From Strigops habroptila (lineage: Eukaryota; Chordata; Aves; Psittaciformes; Psittacidae): a stretch of 64,000 nt of DNA. The stretch is taken from NCBI RefSeq assembly GCF_004027225.2, contig NC_044301.2, positions 17,319,255 through 17,383,254 of the forward strand. Reading direction: 5' to 3'. The notes under the pieces were generated by a model that did not search any database, was not told the DNA's origin, and saw nothing but the letters and a program-made list of their open reading frames with translations. Below, one piece after another: positions 36,301-47,314 of this stretch. Both the position numbers and the translations under genes were made by a program. Each line of letters begins with the position of its first letter. Positions within the stretch are counted from its first letter, which is position 1.

Positions 36301-37588
36301 AACATTGGCTATAGAACTGGTCCAACTAGTATAATGTATCATCTAGAGCTTTTGGATGTCAAATGAAAGTTTTCCATTGAATTCAATGCACCTTGAATCC
36401 CAAGTTCTGTGCCAGGTGTATTTGTAGTGAGTCTTTTCCTTTCTATTACTGAAAACCATCATTAAAATCTGAATATATTTTTCCTTTTCAAATAGTGATT
36501 TCTTTCCCTTCCCATTTCTGTTTTTAAATGTAATTTCTTTCATATACTAAAGTTTGTGGAACACTGACTGTGGTTTTATCACTTTTATGCAGTGAAAAAT
36601 AGAGTCCACATTTGCCAAATCAATTCTGGCATTACTGTAATGTGTCCCAAGAGTCATGGCTGGCACAGGGACTCAACTAAGGGCTAATCTTCACCTTCCC
36701 TACACTGCCAAAAACAGAAAACAAAATCTGCTCACATTTTCAAAACGGTGAAGCAATCTAGAAGCACAAAAAAGGATTAAGGAAAAAAAATCAGATAAAT
36801 AAAACACACTGTAGATTAATGTCCACTTCAGTGAGAAGTCCATTTTTTTCTCTGTGTCAGTGTAAAATGATCGCACAATGCCTAGTCACGCGCTTGTCCT
36901 TATGTACATGCTGCTTTAAGAAGTCATTATTTCTGCTGCAACATTTGCCTTCTAGGTGCGGAAGTCCCCATACTTTTGCTGATGACTCTCTGACCACTGG
37001 CTTTCTGGGACACTGTGCAGTCAGACTTCTCTGGGGCTAGCTTTAACACTTTCTTATTCCTCCCTTAGATTTACATCATAGGACCATATTTGTATTGGTC
37101 CTATAATTTGTGTTCCTGTTTTTGTAATTGAACTCTTCCTTGGGTTTGATTTGTAGACTTTGTTGCATGCTGCAGACACTCAGGATGTAATCATGTTTTT
37201 AAGAGAAGTTTGCAACTATGCGTAACAGCACTTATGCTGTCTGAAAGAGCCAACCCAGATAATGATGGCTCCAAGATGTTAGTATTGCACATTTTGTCTA
37301 CTTGTTTGTCTGTGAAGAATGGACATTTCCACTTCAAAATAGAAATGATGGATTTATTTCAGAGATAGCTTAGGACTGATTTGAAATGGTCTCCTAGTTT
37401 GACAGCAACACATTGATAAATACTGTCAAAGTGGGTATCAGTTAAGCACATGTATATGCTGATTTCATCTAGGTTGCATTTCCCCAGTTTGCTTAAGGGA
37501 AAACAAATATAAACAACATCAGAATCAGACTACATAGCATGCCCTGTTTATTCTTTGTCCATTAGACCAGTTAAAGACCAGTTATGGT
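33325..37588. other. Unique sequence, no gene seen
   Basis: 4.3 kb of AT-rich DNA with no recognised exon, transposon or RNA gene. An A-rich tract lies at 36152-36200. All open frames are short and lack coding character. This is the longest repeat-free stretch outside the PRKAA1-like gene. Confidence 0.5.
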
Positions 37589-38385
37589 CTTATGAAGTTT
37601 AACCAAGCCAAGTGTAAGGTCCTACACCTGGGTCGGGGCAATCCCAGGCACTGCTACAGGTTGGGCGGAGAAGAGATTCAGAGCAGCCCTGAGGAGAAGG
37701 ACTTGGGGGTGTTGGTTGACGAGAAGCTTAACATGAGCCGGCAGTGTGCGCTTGCAGCCCAGAAAGCCAACCGTATCCTGGGCCGCATCAAAAGAATCGT
37801 GACCAACAGGTCAAAGGAGGTGATCCTGCCCCTCTACTCTGCTCTCGTGAGACCTCACTTTGAGTACGGTGTACAGTTCTGGTGTCTTCAACATAAGAAG
37901 GACATGGAGCTGTTGGAGCAAGTCCAGAGGAGGGCCACGAGGATGATAAGGGGGCTGGAGCACCTCCCGTATGAAGACAGGCTGAGAAAGTTGGGGCTGT
38001 TCAGCCTGGAGAAGAGAAGGCTGCGTGGAGACCTCCTAGCAGCCTTCCAGTATCTGAAGGGGGTCTATAAGGATGCTGGGGAGGGACTCTTCCTTAGGGA
38101 CTGTAGTGACAGGACAAGGGGTAATGGGTTCAAACTTAAACAGGGGACGTTTAGATTGGATATAAGGAAGAAGTTCTTTACAGTGAGGGTGGTGAGGCAC
38201 TGGAATGCGTTGCCCAAGGAAGTTGTGAATGCTCCATCCCTGGCATTGTTCAAGGCCAGGTTGGACAGAGCCTTGGGCGACATGGTTTAGTGCGAGGTGT
38301 CCCTGCCCATGGCAGGGGGGTTGGAACTAGATGATTTTAAGGTCCTTTCTAACTCTAACCATTCTATGGTTCTGTGATTCTATGA
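37589..38385 (+). mobile_element. CR1 LINE, 5'-truncated, open C-terminal frame
   Basis: Begins at [15 protein letters not shown] and keeps an open frame of 232 codons (37592-38290) through [20 protein letters not shown] to the ORF2 stop, then 3' UTR and ATTCTATG-type repeats. The undamaged frame suggests a fairly recent insertion. It abuts an older CR1 tail on its right. Confidence 0.92.
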
Positions 38386-38481
38386 AGATATCCCTGCTCA
38401 TTGCAGGGGATTTGGACTGGATGACCTTTATAGGTCCCTTTTAACCCAAACCGTTCTCTGATGCTATCTATGATTCTATGA
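38386..38481 (+). mobile_element. Older CR1 3' tail
   Basis: A second, diverged CR1 3' end (CTCATTGCAGGGGATTTGGA, then CTGGATGACC and TATGATTCTATGAC). The younger CR1 ends exactly at its left edge, so either the younger copy inserted into the older tail or this is a tandem of two insertions. Confidence 0.75.
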
Positions 38482-38875
38482 CCTACGGTTTGCCTTTTTT
38501 CCTGCTTGAAGCAGCAGCACTGGCTTCTGTCTTTCAGGCCTTTTGTCAGTCAAAACTCTCTTGCCATAGCTCACTGTAGTTTTTGAATTTTTGAGTCTTT
38601 TTTTCAAAGGATCGAAAGGTTTAGATGGTGAGAAGTGTTTTAGAGTATGCAGAGAAGCATTTATGAGAGTGAAGAGTTTTCTGGTCTTCATATCTATTTA
38701 TTGCTTCCTGTAATTGTAGGGAAAAGGACAAGCTGATTTAAGAGGTCCTTTCTACTTTTATTTTCCTATTAGTCATCTTTGTTTAAAAAACACACTAGAA
38801 AGCAAATGCAGGAAAAGAAAAAAAGAATAAGAAAAAAAAAAGAAGAAACCAGAAAATATAGAATCATAGAAGGTA
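38482..38875. other. Unique sequence between CR1 and provirus D
   Basis: Includes an A-rich, purine-rich tract at about 38805-38850. Nothing recognisable otherwise. Confidence 0.5.
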
Positions 38876-39164
38876 TGAGGTTATTCAGTAAACACGGTGA
38901 GGAAGACTATCGACGACCACCAAAGACCCCCACTCAGCAAGAAAGCACATGCATAATTAGGATGCAAATATTATAATTAATTCCTGGAAAAGCTATGAAT
39001 ATGCATGAGTATGCTAAATATATAGATGCTGTCGGCAAGTATCGGGTGCACTCACCTTTGCAAAACGATTTGCGTGTGCGCCCAGCACTGCAATAAAGAA
39101 TGCCACTTTCTGAAACTCCACATTTAGTCTTAGAGAGTTTCTCCGACCAACTTTTACAGTAACA
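38876..39164 (+). mobile_element. Provirus D 5' LTR
   Basis: The right end is ACAGTAACA followed by the primer site. It has the polyadenylation signal AATAAA at 39092-39097 with a nearby GT-rich context. The left edge is placed at TGAGGTTATTC (38876) because it starts with TG, but there is no second LTR to compare it with. Confidence 0.6.
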
Positions 39165-39167
39165 ATT

Positions 39168-39185
39168 TGGTGCCCGAACAGGGAC
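39168..39185 (+). promoter_or_regulatory. Provirus D primer-binding site
   Basis: TGGTGCCCGAACAGGGAC, three bases after the LTR. It differs at one position from the tRNA-Lys3 complement used by lentiviruses, an uncommon choice for a gammaretrovirus-like element. Confidence 0.75.
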
Positions 39186-39411
39186 ACTCTGCTGTGTTTC
39201 CCGCGGATCCAGGGAGTCTCTGGGACCTTCATGCCAGCATCGAGGGAGTTTCCCTGAAAGGAAACACAGCTCCCCGGACCGACTCGGCACCTCGGTAAGA
39301 CCCCTGATTTTATTTCTTTAAAAAGTCATTCTTTCTGGTCCCTTTCCATGTAAGGCACAGGGGACGCCCTGCACGGTGGGTAAAAGGTTTTGGTTGTCCA
39401 GACTTTGGTGT

Positions 39412-39680
39412 TTGGTGAAGGTCAGGATCATGGGTACCACTGCCTCCAAAGGGGGGATCCTGAAAAGGTCCCCATTAGGTTGCGTTTTGCAACAATCTGG
39501 AATCTGGGTGGAGGTCAGGACCACTGCTTCCACAGGGGGTTTTGAAGAAATCCCCATTGGGTTGCATTTTGCAACATTGGAAACAAATTGGTGAACCCCC
39601 AGGTGGCTTGGTCACTTGGGAGACTCCGAAACAAAGTGGTGGACCCCTGAGTGGTTCAGTTACTCAGGAGACTCTGGTAA
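39412..39680 (+). repeat. Two consecutive imperfect tandem duplications in provirus D gag
   Basis: Unit 1: 39420-39512 and 39513-39580 share GGTCAGGA, CCACTGC, TCCCCATT and TGCATTTTGCAAC-like blocks. Unit 2: 39591-39635 and 39636-39680 share GGTG.ACCCC, GGTTCAGT-like bases and GGAGACTC. Both lie at the start of gag, after an ATG at 39430 that encodes MGTTASK, a Gag-type N-myristoylation start. Confidence 0.7.
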
Positions 39681-40640
39681 AATACTTTAATCAATGGTGG
39701 ATGTTATTCTTGAGATGAAAAGGAAAGTGGAAGGAAGTAGCTTATGTGGAAATGTTTTTCACTTTAAGATATCATCTGGAATGGCAAAAGGATTGTAGTT
39801 TTAATTTTGCACGCCAGGACCTGTTAGTATTGTCCTTGGAAAAAGATAGTAAAATTTGCTTAAACACTGTTGCTCTTTGTGCAACATAGGACAGTTATGC
39901 ACTAAACATTTGAGGAATGGGGAGGAGGATTTGGATTTGATGATAGCACCCCCGGAGAAGGGGTATTGTGAATAATGGGGCCGAAGGTGCTGACAATGAG
40001 AATCAAGCACAAGCACCAGCACAGGCACTGGAGATATTAGAGGGGGCTGAAGGATTTTGCCCTACAGCAGGGCAAACCAGGGGAAATCGAGGGGAAACTG
40101 TGACTGCGCCTTTAAGACAAGCTGTGGGCAATAATGGTCCGATCATGATAAAGATTCTCTTTACCATTATAGATTAGAATATTTGGAAACAAGTAGCTGG
40201 TAATTATGCATCATGCTTTCGAGAGTGTTGACAGGAATATGATTATTCATACGGCTCGGACTGCAGTAGAGCAACAAATAATGGCAGGCACAGTGGCAGG
40301 TATAGTGAATCTTCACATACCTACCCCCAATCCTAACTTGGGACCCTAACTGGGACCAGGACAGGCAGGTTTTGAAACAATATCAGAGGTGGATTTTATT
40401 CGGTATTAGGAATGCGGCCCCCAAGGCAGAGAACTGGTCTAAGCTATATGAAATAGAGCAAGATATAAATGAATCACCTTCTGGATTCGTGGAAAGATTA
40501 AAAGAGGTGTTGCATAAATATACTACTATTGATCCTGAATCGGAGGAAGGAAGGAAAGGACCAAAATGATTTGGGAAAAATAATGAATGTGGCCTGGGAG
40601 ACCTATTGCAATCAGACCACCACTGCTCTGGTGCAAGTTC
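39430..40640 (+). pseudogene. Provirus D gag, broken
   Basis: The N-terminus MGTTASKGG is consistent with a myristoylated matrix protein. The capsid region at 40372-40569 reads ILFGIRNAAPKAENWSKLYE and then INESPSGFVERLKEVLHKYT, a gammaretroviral capsid signature. Stops and frame changes separate the parts. The C-terminal nucleocapsid region is not recognisable before the LTR insertion. Confidence 0.75.
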
Positions 40641-40682
40641 CCTGAAATGGTTCAAATGGTGGTGGAAAGGGGTTCAAGTCCC

Positions 40683-40755
40683 CAATTATTAATACATATT
40701 ATTAATATAATAATTAATAATAATACATATAACTATTAATATAATACAATATTGT
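40683..40755. repeat. AT-rich simple repeat
   Basis: Imperfect repeats of ATTAATA/TAATACATA between provirus D gag and the solo LTR. Confidence 0.8.
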
Positions 40756-40846
40756 GTATTGTGGGTTATAGTGTGTCAGGTTTCAACTAGGAATCTGTTA
40801 TTGTATATGTAGGGGCATAAGATAAGCTCCAGAGTAAAATTGGAAT

Positions 40847-41413
40847 TGTTGTGGTTTGAGCCCAGCTGGTAACTCAGAACCACGCAGCCGCTCACTCACT
40901 CCCCCCCTTCTTCCTCCCCCCGCTCCTGGAGGGATGGGGAGGAGAATCGGAAGAATGTAACTCCCACGGGTTGAGATAAGAACAGTCCAGTAACTAAGGA
41001 ATAATACAAAACCACTACTGCTACCACCAATGATAATAACGATAAGGGAAATAACAAGGGGAGAGGATACAATTGCTCACCACCCGCCGACCGATACACA
41101 GCCCGACCTGAGCAGTGATCTCGGCCTTCCGGGTAACTCCCCCCGGTTTCTATACTGGGCATGACGTGCTGCGGTATGGAATACCCCTTTGGCTAGTTTG
41201 GGTCAGGTGTCCTGTCTCTGCTTCCTCCCAGCTTCCCCTCCTCCCTGGAAAAGCATGAGACTGAGAAAGTCCTTGGTCGGAGTAAACATTACTTAGCAAC
41301 AACTAAAAACATCGGTGTTATCAGCGTTGTTCCCAGGCTGAAAGTTAAAAAACACAGCACTGCACCAGCTACTAAGAAGGAGAAAAATGACTGCTATAGC
41401 TGAACCCAGGACA
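40847..41413 (-). mobile_element. Solo LTR inserted in provirus D
   Basis: + strand edges TGTTGTGGTTTGAGCC and GCTGAACCCAGGACA; 567 bp, short subfamily. GAAT is found on both sides (40843-40846 and 41414-41417). Antisense to provirus D and younger than it. Confidence 0.9.
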
Positions 41414-41628
41414 GAATGTTTAGGAAAATTTGTTGGCTGTAACTCTCACCCAGGAAAGCAGGAAAGGGGGGAGTGGCCCGGGAGGAGAGGAAAGAAGGAT
41501 TAAAGGCTGTGAACAGTGTCCACGGGTTGCACTGGAAGAGACAATGCCCTCAGAATCAAAATAAACACTGGAGATTTAGTGGAATGTCAGGACAGGCAGA
41601 GAAAATTATTACTTTAGATGAGAGCTGA

Positions 41629-42250
41629 GGAGGACTGGGGGAAGATTTGAAACCCTTTCCAGCAGAACCCCTCACTTCAGTTAGGTTGGGGAATGATAAG
41701 ATAAAATTTCTTGTAGAAAGGGAAGCTACTTATTCTGTTATAAATACTTGCAAAGGGCAATTAAGCAAGCAAACATCTTCAGTCATTGGTGCCACAGGGT
41801 GGACAGGAACTCGGCCTTTCTTTAAATTTTAAATATTGGGAAACAGATGTTGACCCATCAATTTCTTTTCATGCCTGTGTGCCCCATGCTGTTATTGGAT
41901 AGAGATATACTGAATAAATTACATGCGTGAATTAGGTTTAACGAAAGAAAATTCAGATACATATGCTTGATGAAAAGGCTGTGGAGGCCCAAGTTTTTAT
42001 GTTACAGAAACCAGCCACTGAGCCGGATATACCAGAGGAAGTGGAGAATACACCCCACAAGTATGGGCTGCTGGAGCACCGGGACGATCACGAAATGCAG
42101 AAGCAGTAACTATTCATCTGAAACCAAACATTGGACCGGTAAGACAGAAACAATATCATATAAAACTGGAAGCAAGAAAAGGACTAGAGCCTCTAATAGA
42201 AAATTTTGTCAAATACTTTGGGACAAAAATGGACTGTATTTGTACTTCTC
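41629..42250 (+). pseudogene. Provirus D protease and N-terminal reverse transcriptase remnant
   Basis: Protease-like FLVEREATYSVINT (41700-41745) sits where gammaretroviruses have an LVDTGA..SVL block; the catalytic DTG is lost. Next is GAT-GWTGTRPFF. Further on, out-of-frame bases encode the start of reverse transcriptase (the NAEAVTIHLKP...VRQKQY block). The palm with its YxDD box is absent: sequence passes to the connection region at about 42280. Confidence 0.7.
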
Positions 42251-42279
42251 ATGGTAACAACCATTCTGGAACAGAAAAG

Positions 42280-42990
42280 CAGTCATCGGCTTTCCCCAAG
42301 CAGGCTGTTAAAATATCAGGCTGTGCTTTTAGAACAAGAGGATGTAGAACTGAAAGTAACTAACTTTTTGAACCCAGCAGTGATTTTGACTACCGATCCA
42401 GAAGCAGGAGAGCTGACTCACAACTGTTTACAGACTATTGAGCAGGTGTATTTGAGTCATACTGACCTGCAAGATACATCCCTGAAGGATGTGGACTATG
42501 AACTGTTTGTGGATGGTAGCAGCTTTATGAAAATGGAAACCAGAAAGCAGGATTATGCTGTGGTAACCAAACATAAGATAATAGAGGCTAAAGCCCTGTA
42601 TTCCCCCCCCCCGCCAACACATCAGCACAGAAAGCTGAGCTGATGGTGCTATTGAGAGTTCTGGAATTATCAGAAAGTCAAAATTTGCTTTTAAGGCACA
42701 TCAATTTGATAACACTCCAGTGAATATTGGTAATCACATTGCTGACAAAGCAGCCAAAGAATCTGTGGGTGGGGACCTTTTATTAATATTGCCTCATAAG
42801 TATCAGTGCTTGGATAATGAAGTTCCAAGTTATCAAACAGAGGATGAGAAATTACCTAGTCTATTAGGAGTCAAGAAGAATGATGAAGGATGGTGGGTTA
42901 CACCAAACAGGCAAGTAATAATTGCCCAGCCTCTTATGAGAAGAAAAACACCAGGCAACTCATGGGGGAACAGAATCAATGACTGAGGCT
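42280..42990 (+). pseudogene. Provirus D connection and RNase H remnant
   Basis: An open 145-codon frame (42206-42643) has LLKYQAVLLEQEDVELKVTN (connection) and DYELFVDGSSFMKMETRKQD, with the first RNase H Asp. A later frame (42720-42986) has the RNase H C-terminus GNHIADKAAKESVGGDLL. A poly-C run at 42603 marks a frame break between them. Confidence 0.8.
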
Positions 42991-43019
42991 TTAAAACTCC
43001 AAGTTCTGAGTATGCAAAT

Positions 43020-43790
43020 GGCTGGAATTATAAAAGTGTTATAAAGAAGTGTGAACCTTGTTTACCATGCTAAGAGACCCCCACCTGGAACAACAAAGGC
43101 AGTTGTCCAGGAGACTATTGGCAAGTGGACTTTACAGAATTGCCACAGCACAATGGGCTCAGATATATGTATATACTGGTACTAATAGATATGTGTTCTG
43201 GTTGGCCGGAGGCTTCCCCTTGTCGCACCAATACAGCTCGTGAAGTAGTAAAACATTTATTGAATTAAATAATACCCCAATATGGTGTACCAGCAGGCTT
43301 GTCCTCGGACAGTGGTCTGCATTTTGTTGCAGAAGTACTTAGGAAGGTGGGAGAGTGTTTGGGAATCAAGTGGGATCTGCATACCCTATATAGACCTCAG
43401 GCTAGTGGGAAAGTGGAACATATGAATCAGACACTCAAGTTACAATTAAAATGTCAAGAAACTTCTTTAACTTGGTTACAAGCCCTACTGATCACTTTGT
43501 TAAGGATACGAATACAGCCAGGAAGGAATCATGTGAGTCCATATAAACTGATGTATGGGCAGCCTTACCAACTGCCTTTTGTTCCTGGTGATATGTCTTT
43601 GCAGAGAAAACAGAATCTCAAACAATACTTGTTGGCACTGGGTAAAACTCTTAGCTCTGGTAATATCTTGGTAGGACATTATCCAGACTGTAGCTGGACA
43701 ATGCAACTCCAGATTAAGGGACCCCAAACTGGCTATTGGAATGCTCCAGAAGGGAGCATATATATATCCTATGGAAGAGCACATGATTAA
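43020..43790 (+). pseudogene. Provirus D integrase core, broken
   Basis: Contains the three catalytic positions of a DDE integrase in shifted frames: WQVDFTELPQHNGLRYMYI (Asp), LSSDSGLHFVAEVLRKVGEC (Asp) and PQASGKVEHMNQTLKLQLKC (Glu). The last two are in one 163-codon frame (43299-43790), separated from the first by a stop at 43264-43266. The GLHFVAEV and VEHMNQTLK wording is gammaretroviral. Confidence 0.85.
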
Positions 43791-43800
43791 ATATTCTGTA

Positions 43801-44409
43801 ATTTAAGTCAGATAACATAGGCAAGAATATTTCTACCATGGACATCTGTAAGGTGGTCTTATATAGTTCTGGTTATCCTTTCAAAAGACAGTATGAGATC
43901 TCTCCTCCACCATAAGCACTTGCACAGTGACTGTTCTCCTGAGATGTCAAGATTTCCAGTCCCATGGATCTGCCTTTTCCTTTAGCAATATGATTTAATG
44001 AGCTGGAGGAGGCTGCGTGTTCTATGTGTTTATTCTTCAAACCACTCTCTTTGAAGCCTGTAAAACAGATTTCATCATTGAAAGGAAGTTAATGCCCATT
44101 TAATATGCTTTTTTACAATCTTAATAAGCATAAGCATAAGTTTGAAAGTTTGAAATAAGTTTCCATAAGCATGAAAACAGTTTTAGTATCGGTGTTTATG
44201 ATGCGCACATTATAGGCATGTGGAATAATTAAACAAAACAATAAACTATAGGCAAATGAGCTTTGAGACTTGCTTTACGCTTTGCATTTCTCTGTTGTAT
44301 CACAAAAGTATTCAAATATTTCTTATCTTCATTACCATATAGACCAATTCATTGAAATACTTAATAGGTCTAATGCTAAGCTTTCCAGCAGCTTTCTTGG
44401 AGTTAGTGC
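43801..44409. other. Sequence after provirus D, nothing recognised
   Basis: No env-like frame and no LTR. The bases could be degraded provirus or host DNA. Confidence 0.45.
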
Positions 44410-46159
44410 ATTTGGTTTGCATGGCAAGGTTTTGGTAACTGGAGGGGCTACAGGGGTGGCTTCTGTTAGAAGCTGCTAGAAGCTTCCCCTATGTCTCACA
44501 GAGCCAAAGCCAGCCAGCTCCAAGATGCACCCACTGCTGGCCAAGGCTGAGCCCATCAGCGATGGTGGTAGCACCTCTGTGATAAAATAAGAAGGGGAAA
44601 AAAAATCCTGCACAGCACGCCAGTATCAGTCAGAAGAGAGGAGTCAAAATGTGTGAGAGAAACCACTGCGGACACCAAGGTCAATGAAGGAGGAGGAGGT
44701 GGTCCAGGTGCTGGAGTAGAGATTCCCCTGCAGCTGGTGATGAAGACCATGGTGAGGCAGGCTGGCCCCCTGCAGCCCATGGAGGACCCCATCCCAGAGC
44801 AGGTGGATGTGCTCAAAGGAGGCTGTGACCCTGTCAGAAGCCAGTGCTGGAGGAGGTTTGTTAGCAGGACCTGTGACCCCATGAGGGACCCACGCTGGAT
44901 CAGTCTGCTCCTGAAAGACTGCACCCTGTGGAAGGGACCAACGTGTAATGGATGGGAACCTAGCTGGGAGACGATTCCCTCTCACGACTGAGAACCATAA
45001 CAAAGGATGTTGTTTGCCACAGTGTATTCGGCAGAGTATATATGTGCATGTTCATCGTGACTGTTTGTCAGAAAGAGACAGGAAAACATAAGGGTGCAGC
45101 TGTTCTATGACCTTCATACTTGGCCGCACTGGGGCGCCTGGCCAATGCTCTCAGAGTGGACAACGGTGAGATCATGAGAAACTGCACGGTCCCACGAGTA
45201 AATGATTAGAGATCTGGCATAAAGCCAGTTGTTTTGATAAGGGTATAAAAGCAGGACCCTCTTGTGGCCATGAGAGAAGCCTCACCTATGGGTGGACGCA
45301 CCACGTAGGAATTTTCCCAATTACCTGAGACTCCTGGCATCGGCTGCAACGGGGCTTCCCAGCTGGAAGTGCGGGCCTGGATTATGATTCAGTGGTAATT
45401 GGTGATGTATTTCTTCTTAATCTCTGTTCTCTCTATACAGTAATGGTTTAATGCATTGCTAACTTTCTTCGGTACTTATATATCTATATCTCTGGTTTGC
45501 CTTATTGTACTCGTTCACTATATATAGAGAGATATTTACCTAAGTCACATGAGTGTGCTTGCTTTAGTGTGCTTATTGGCTTGAGTGTGCTTGTTTAATA
45601 AACTCTGCATATTATACAGCTAGTGTGTGGTCACTTTGTGGCGTACCGTCTGTCGGCAGAACAAAACGCTGGAGAAGTTTGTGAAGAACTGCAGCCTGTG
45701 GGAAGGACTCACGTTGGAGAAGCTTGTGGAGGACTGCGTCCCATGAGAGGGGCCCCACGCTGGAGCAGAGGAAGAGTGTGAGGGTCCATCCCCTGAGAAG
45801 GAAGAAGTGGCAGAGACAACATGTGATGACAACCCCCATTCCCCTGTGCTGCTCAGGGTGAAAAAATCAGGAGCGAAGTTGAGCCCGGAAAGAAGGAAGG
45901 GGTGAGGGAAAGGTGTTTTACGATTTGATTTTGTTTCTTATTAGCCTACTCTGAATTTGATTGGTAATAAATTAAACTAATTTCCCCAAGTTCAGTATGT
46001 TTTCCCTGTAATGGTAATTGGTGAATGATCTCTCCCTGTCCTTATCCTGACCCACAAGCCTTTCATAATGTTCTCTCTCCCCTGTCCAGCTGAGGAGGGG
46101 GAGTTGATAGAGCAGCTTTGGTGGGCACCTGGCATCCAGCCAGGCTCAACCCACCAAGG
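44410..46159 (+). mobile_element. Large old LTR split by another LTR
   Basis: Left part (44410-44943) starts around TGCATTTGGTTTGCATGGC and contains CTGCTAGAAGCTTCCCC, an avian LTR block, plus short internal repeats such as CCCAT..GGACCCACGCTGGA. Right part (45664-46159) continues with CTGGAGAAGTTTGTGAAG, GGTAATAAATTAAACTAA (polyadenylation signal) and ends near TCAACCCACCA. About 1.03 kb without the insert. Ends are approximate. Confidence 0.75.
44944..45663 (+). mobile_element. Solo LTR nested in the large LTR
   Basis: 720 bp from TGTAATGGATGGGAACC to GGCAGAACA. It has a TATA box (TATAAAA, 45244-45250) and AATAAA (45597-45602) at promoter and polyadenylation spacing. Flanks CAACG and AAACG are a near 5-bp duplication. 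A diverged relative lies on the minus strand at 52932-53226. Confidence 0.8.
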
Positions 46160-46184
46160 TTAATCATAACTTCAAAATGCATCA

Positions 46185-46811
46185 TGTCCTGGTTTTGACT
46201 GGGATAGAGTTATTTTTCTTCCTAGTAGCTGGTGCAGTGCTCTGTTTTGGCTTTAGTCTGAGAATAATGCTGATAACACACTGGTGTTTTAGTTGTTGCT
46301 AAGTAGCACTTACCCTGATCAAGGACTTTTAGTCTCTCATGCTCTGCCAGTGAGGAGGGGCAATGGAAGCTGGGAGGGAGCAGAGACAGGACACCTGACC
46401 CAAACTAGCCAAATGGGTATTCCATACCTCAGCACGTCATGCTCAGTATATAAACTGGGGGGAGTTACCTGGAAGGGACAGATCGCTGCTCAGGTCAGGA
46501 TGGGTATCAGTCAGCAGGTGCTCAGCAATTGTATTGTGCATCACTTGTGTTTATTGTTTGGTTTGGGTTTTTTTTCCTTTTCCCCTTTTGGTTATATATT
46601 GTCTTCACTTGTTATTTCCCTTATCATTATTATTATTAGTAGTAGAGTTATATCGTACTTTAGTTATTAAACTGTTCTTATCTCAACCCATGGGTTTTGC
46701 ATTCTTTCGATTCTCCTCCCCATCCTGCCTGGGGGAGGAGCGAAGTGTGTGTGTGGGGGTGAGCAAGTGACTGGGTGGTACTTAGTTGCCAGCTGCATTT
46801 AAACCATGACA
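46185..46811 (+). mobile_element. Solo LTR, diverged long-subfamily member
   Basis: TGTCCTGGTTTTGACTGGG to TTTAAACCATGACA. It has the GGGTATTCCATACC block and the ATCACTTGTGTTTATTG segment of the long subfamily. More substitutions than the copies at 6426 and 27854. Starts 25 bases after the large LTR ends. Confidence 0.88.
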
Positions 46812-47314
46812 CTAATTTAGGAATTGAATGGAAGGGACTTAAGAGTGACAGCATCTTTCAAGCAATAAAGCAGCTTCTGGCACATTCTCAGTGTATTTGC
46901 CAGCATGTTCAACTCAATCTATGGTCTCTTTAAAAAAAAAAAAAAAAAAAGTCTTTATAAAATATATTACTGCTTTTTAAACTATTATTTAAAAGTCAGG
47001 GGGGTCTATCTACTAAGTTAAAACCCTTTGAAAAACTGCAATGATTGTTTTCATTTCAGTGAAATTTGTACCAAGAGGAACAAATTATCTAGCTTCCTTG
47101 GCAAGGCAAAGGCATTTCTACAAATGAGTACATCTTATAGAAGTACTCCTCAACATTTTCTGATCTATTGGCAATCAATACTGAGTCATCTCATGCTGAG
47201 ACAACATTGCACATTGCCTTCAGGCCTCCATCTTCCTCTGTTAATTTTGTTAATTTTTTTTGTTTTGTTAATTCTTTTCATCTTTTGCTATCTACAAAAG
47301 AGGGAGGGAGAATA
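46812..47314. other. Unique sequence, nothing recognised
   Basis: Contains an A run near 46932-46950. No coding or repeat signal. Confidence 0.5.

Larger units (their letters stand above)
38876..43800 (+). mobile_element. Provirus D: class-I (gammaretrovirus-like) ERV, defective
   Basis: Order on the + strand: partial 5' LTR ending at 39164, primer site 39168-39185, gag (39430-40640), protease (from about 41650), a fragment of reverse transcriptase, RNase H, and an integrase core ending near 43790. Gag and integrase have gammaretroviral signatures. Most of reverse transcriptase is deleted, no env is seen, and no 3' LTR was found. A solo LTR of another family (40847-41413) interrupts it. The left end is approximate. 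Confidence 0.8.

Noticed and set aside
33325-37588. Hidden host gene in the 4.3-kb repeat-free stretch
   Set aside because: No exon with splice signals and conserved protein could be recognised; only short random frames.
43801-44409. env gene of provirus D
   Set aside because: No signal peptide, furin site, CX6CC or immunosuppressive-type motif was seen in any frame.
44653-44991. 112-codon frame and its antisense frames
   Set aside because: Lies across an avian LTR with internal short repeats and the start of a second LTR; no protein family recognised.
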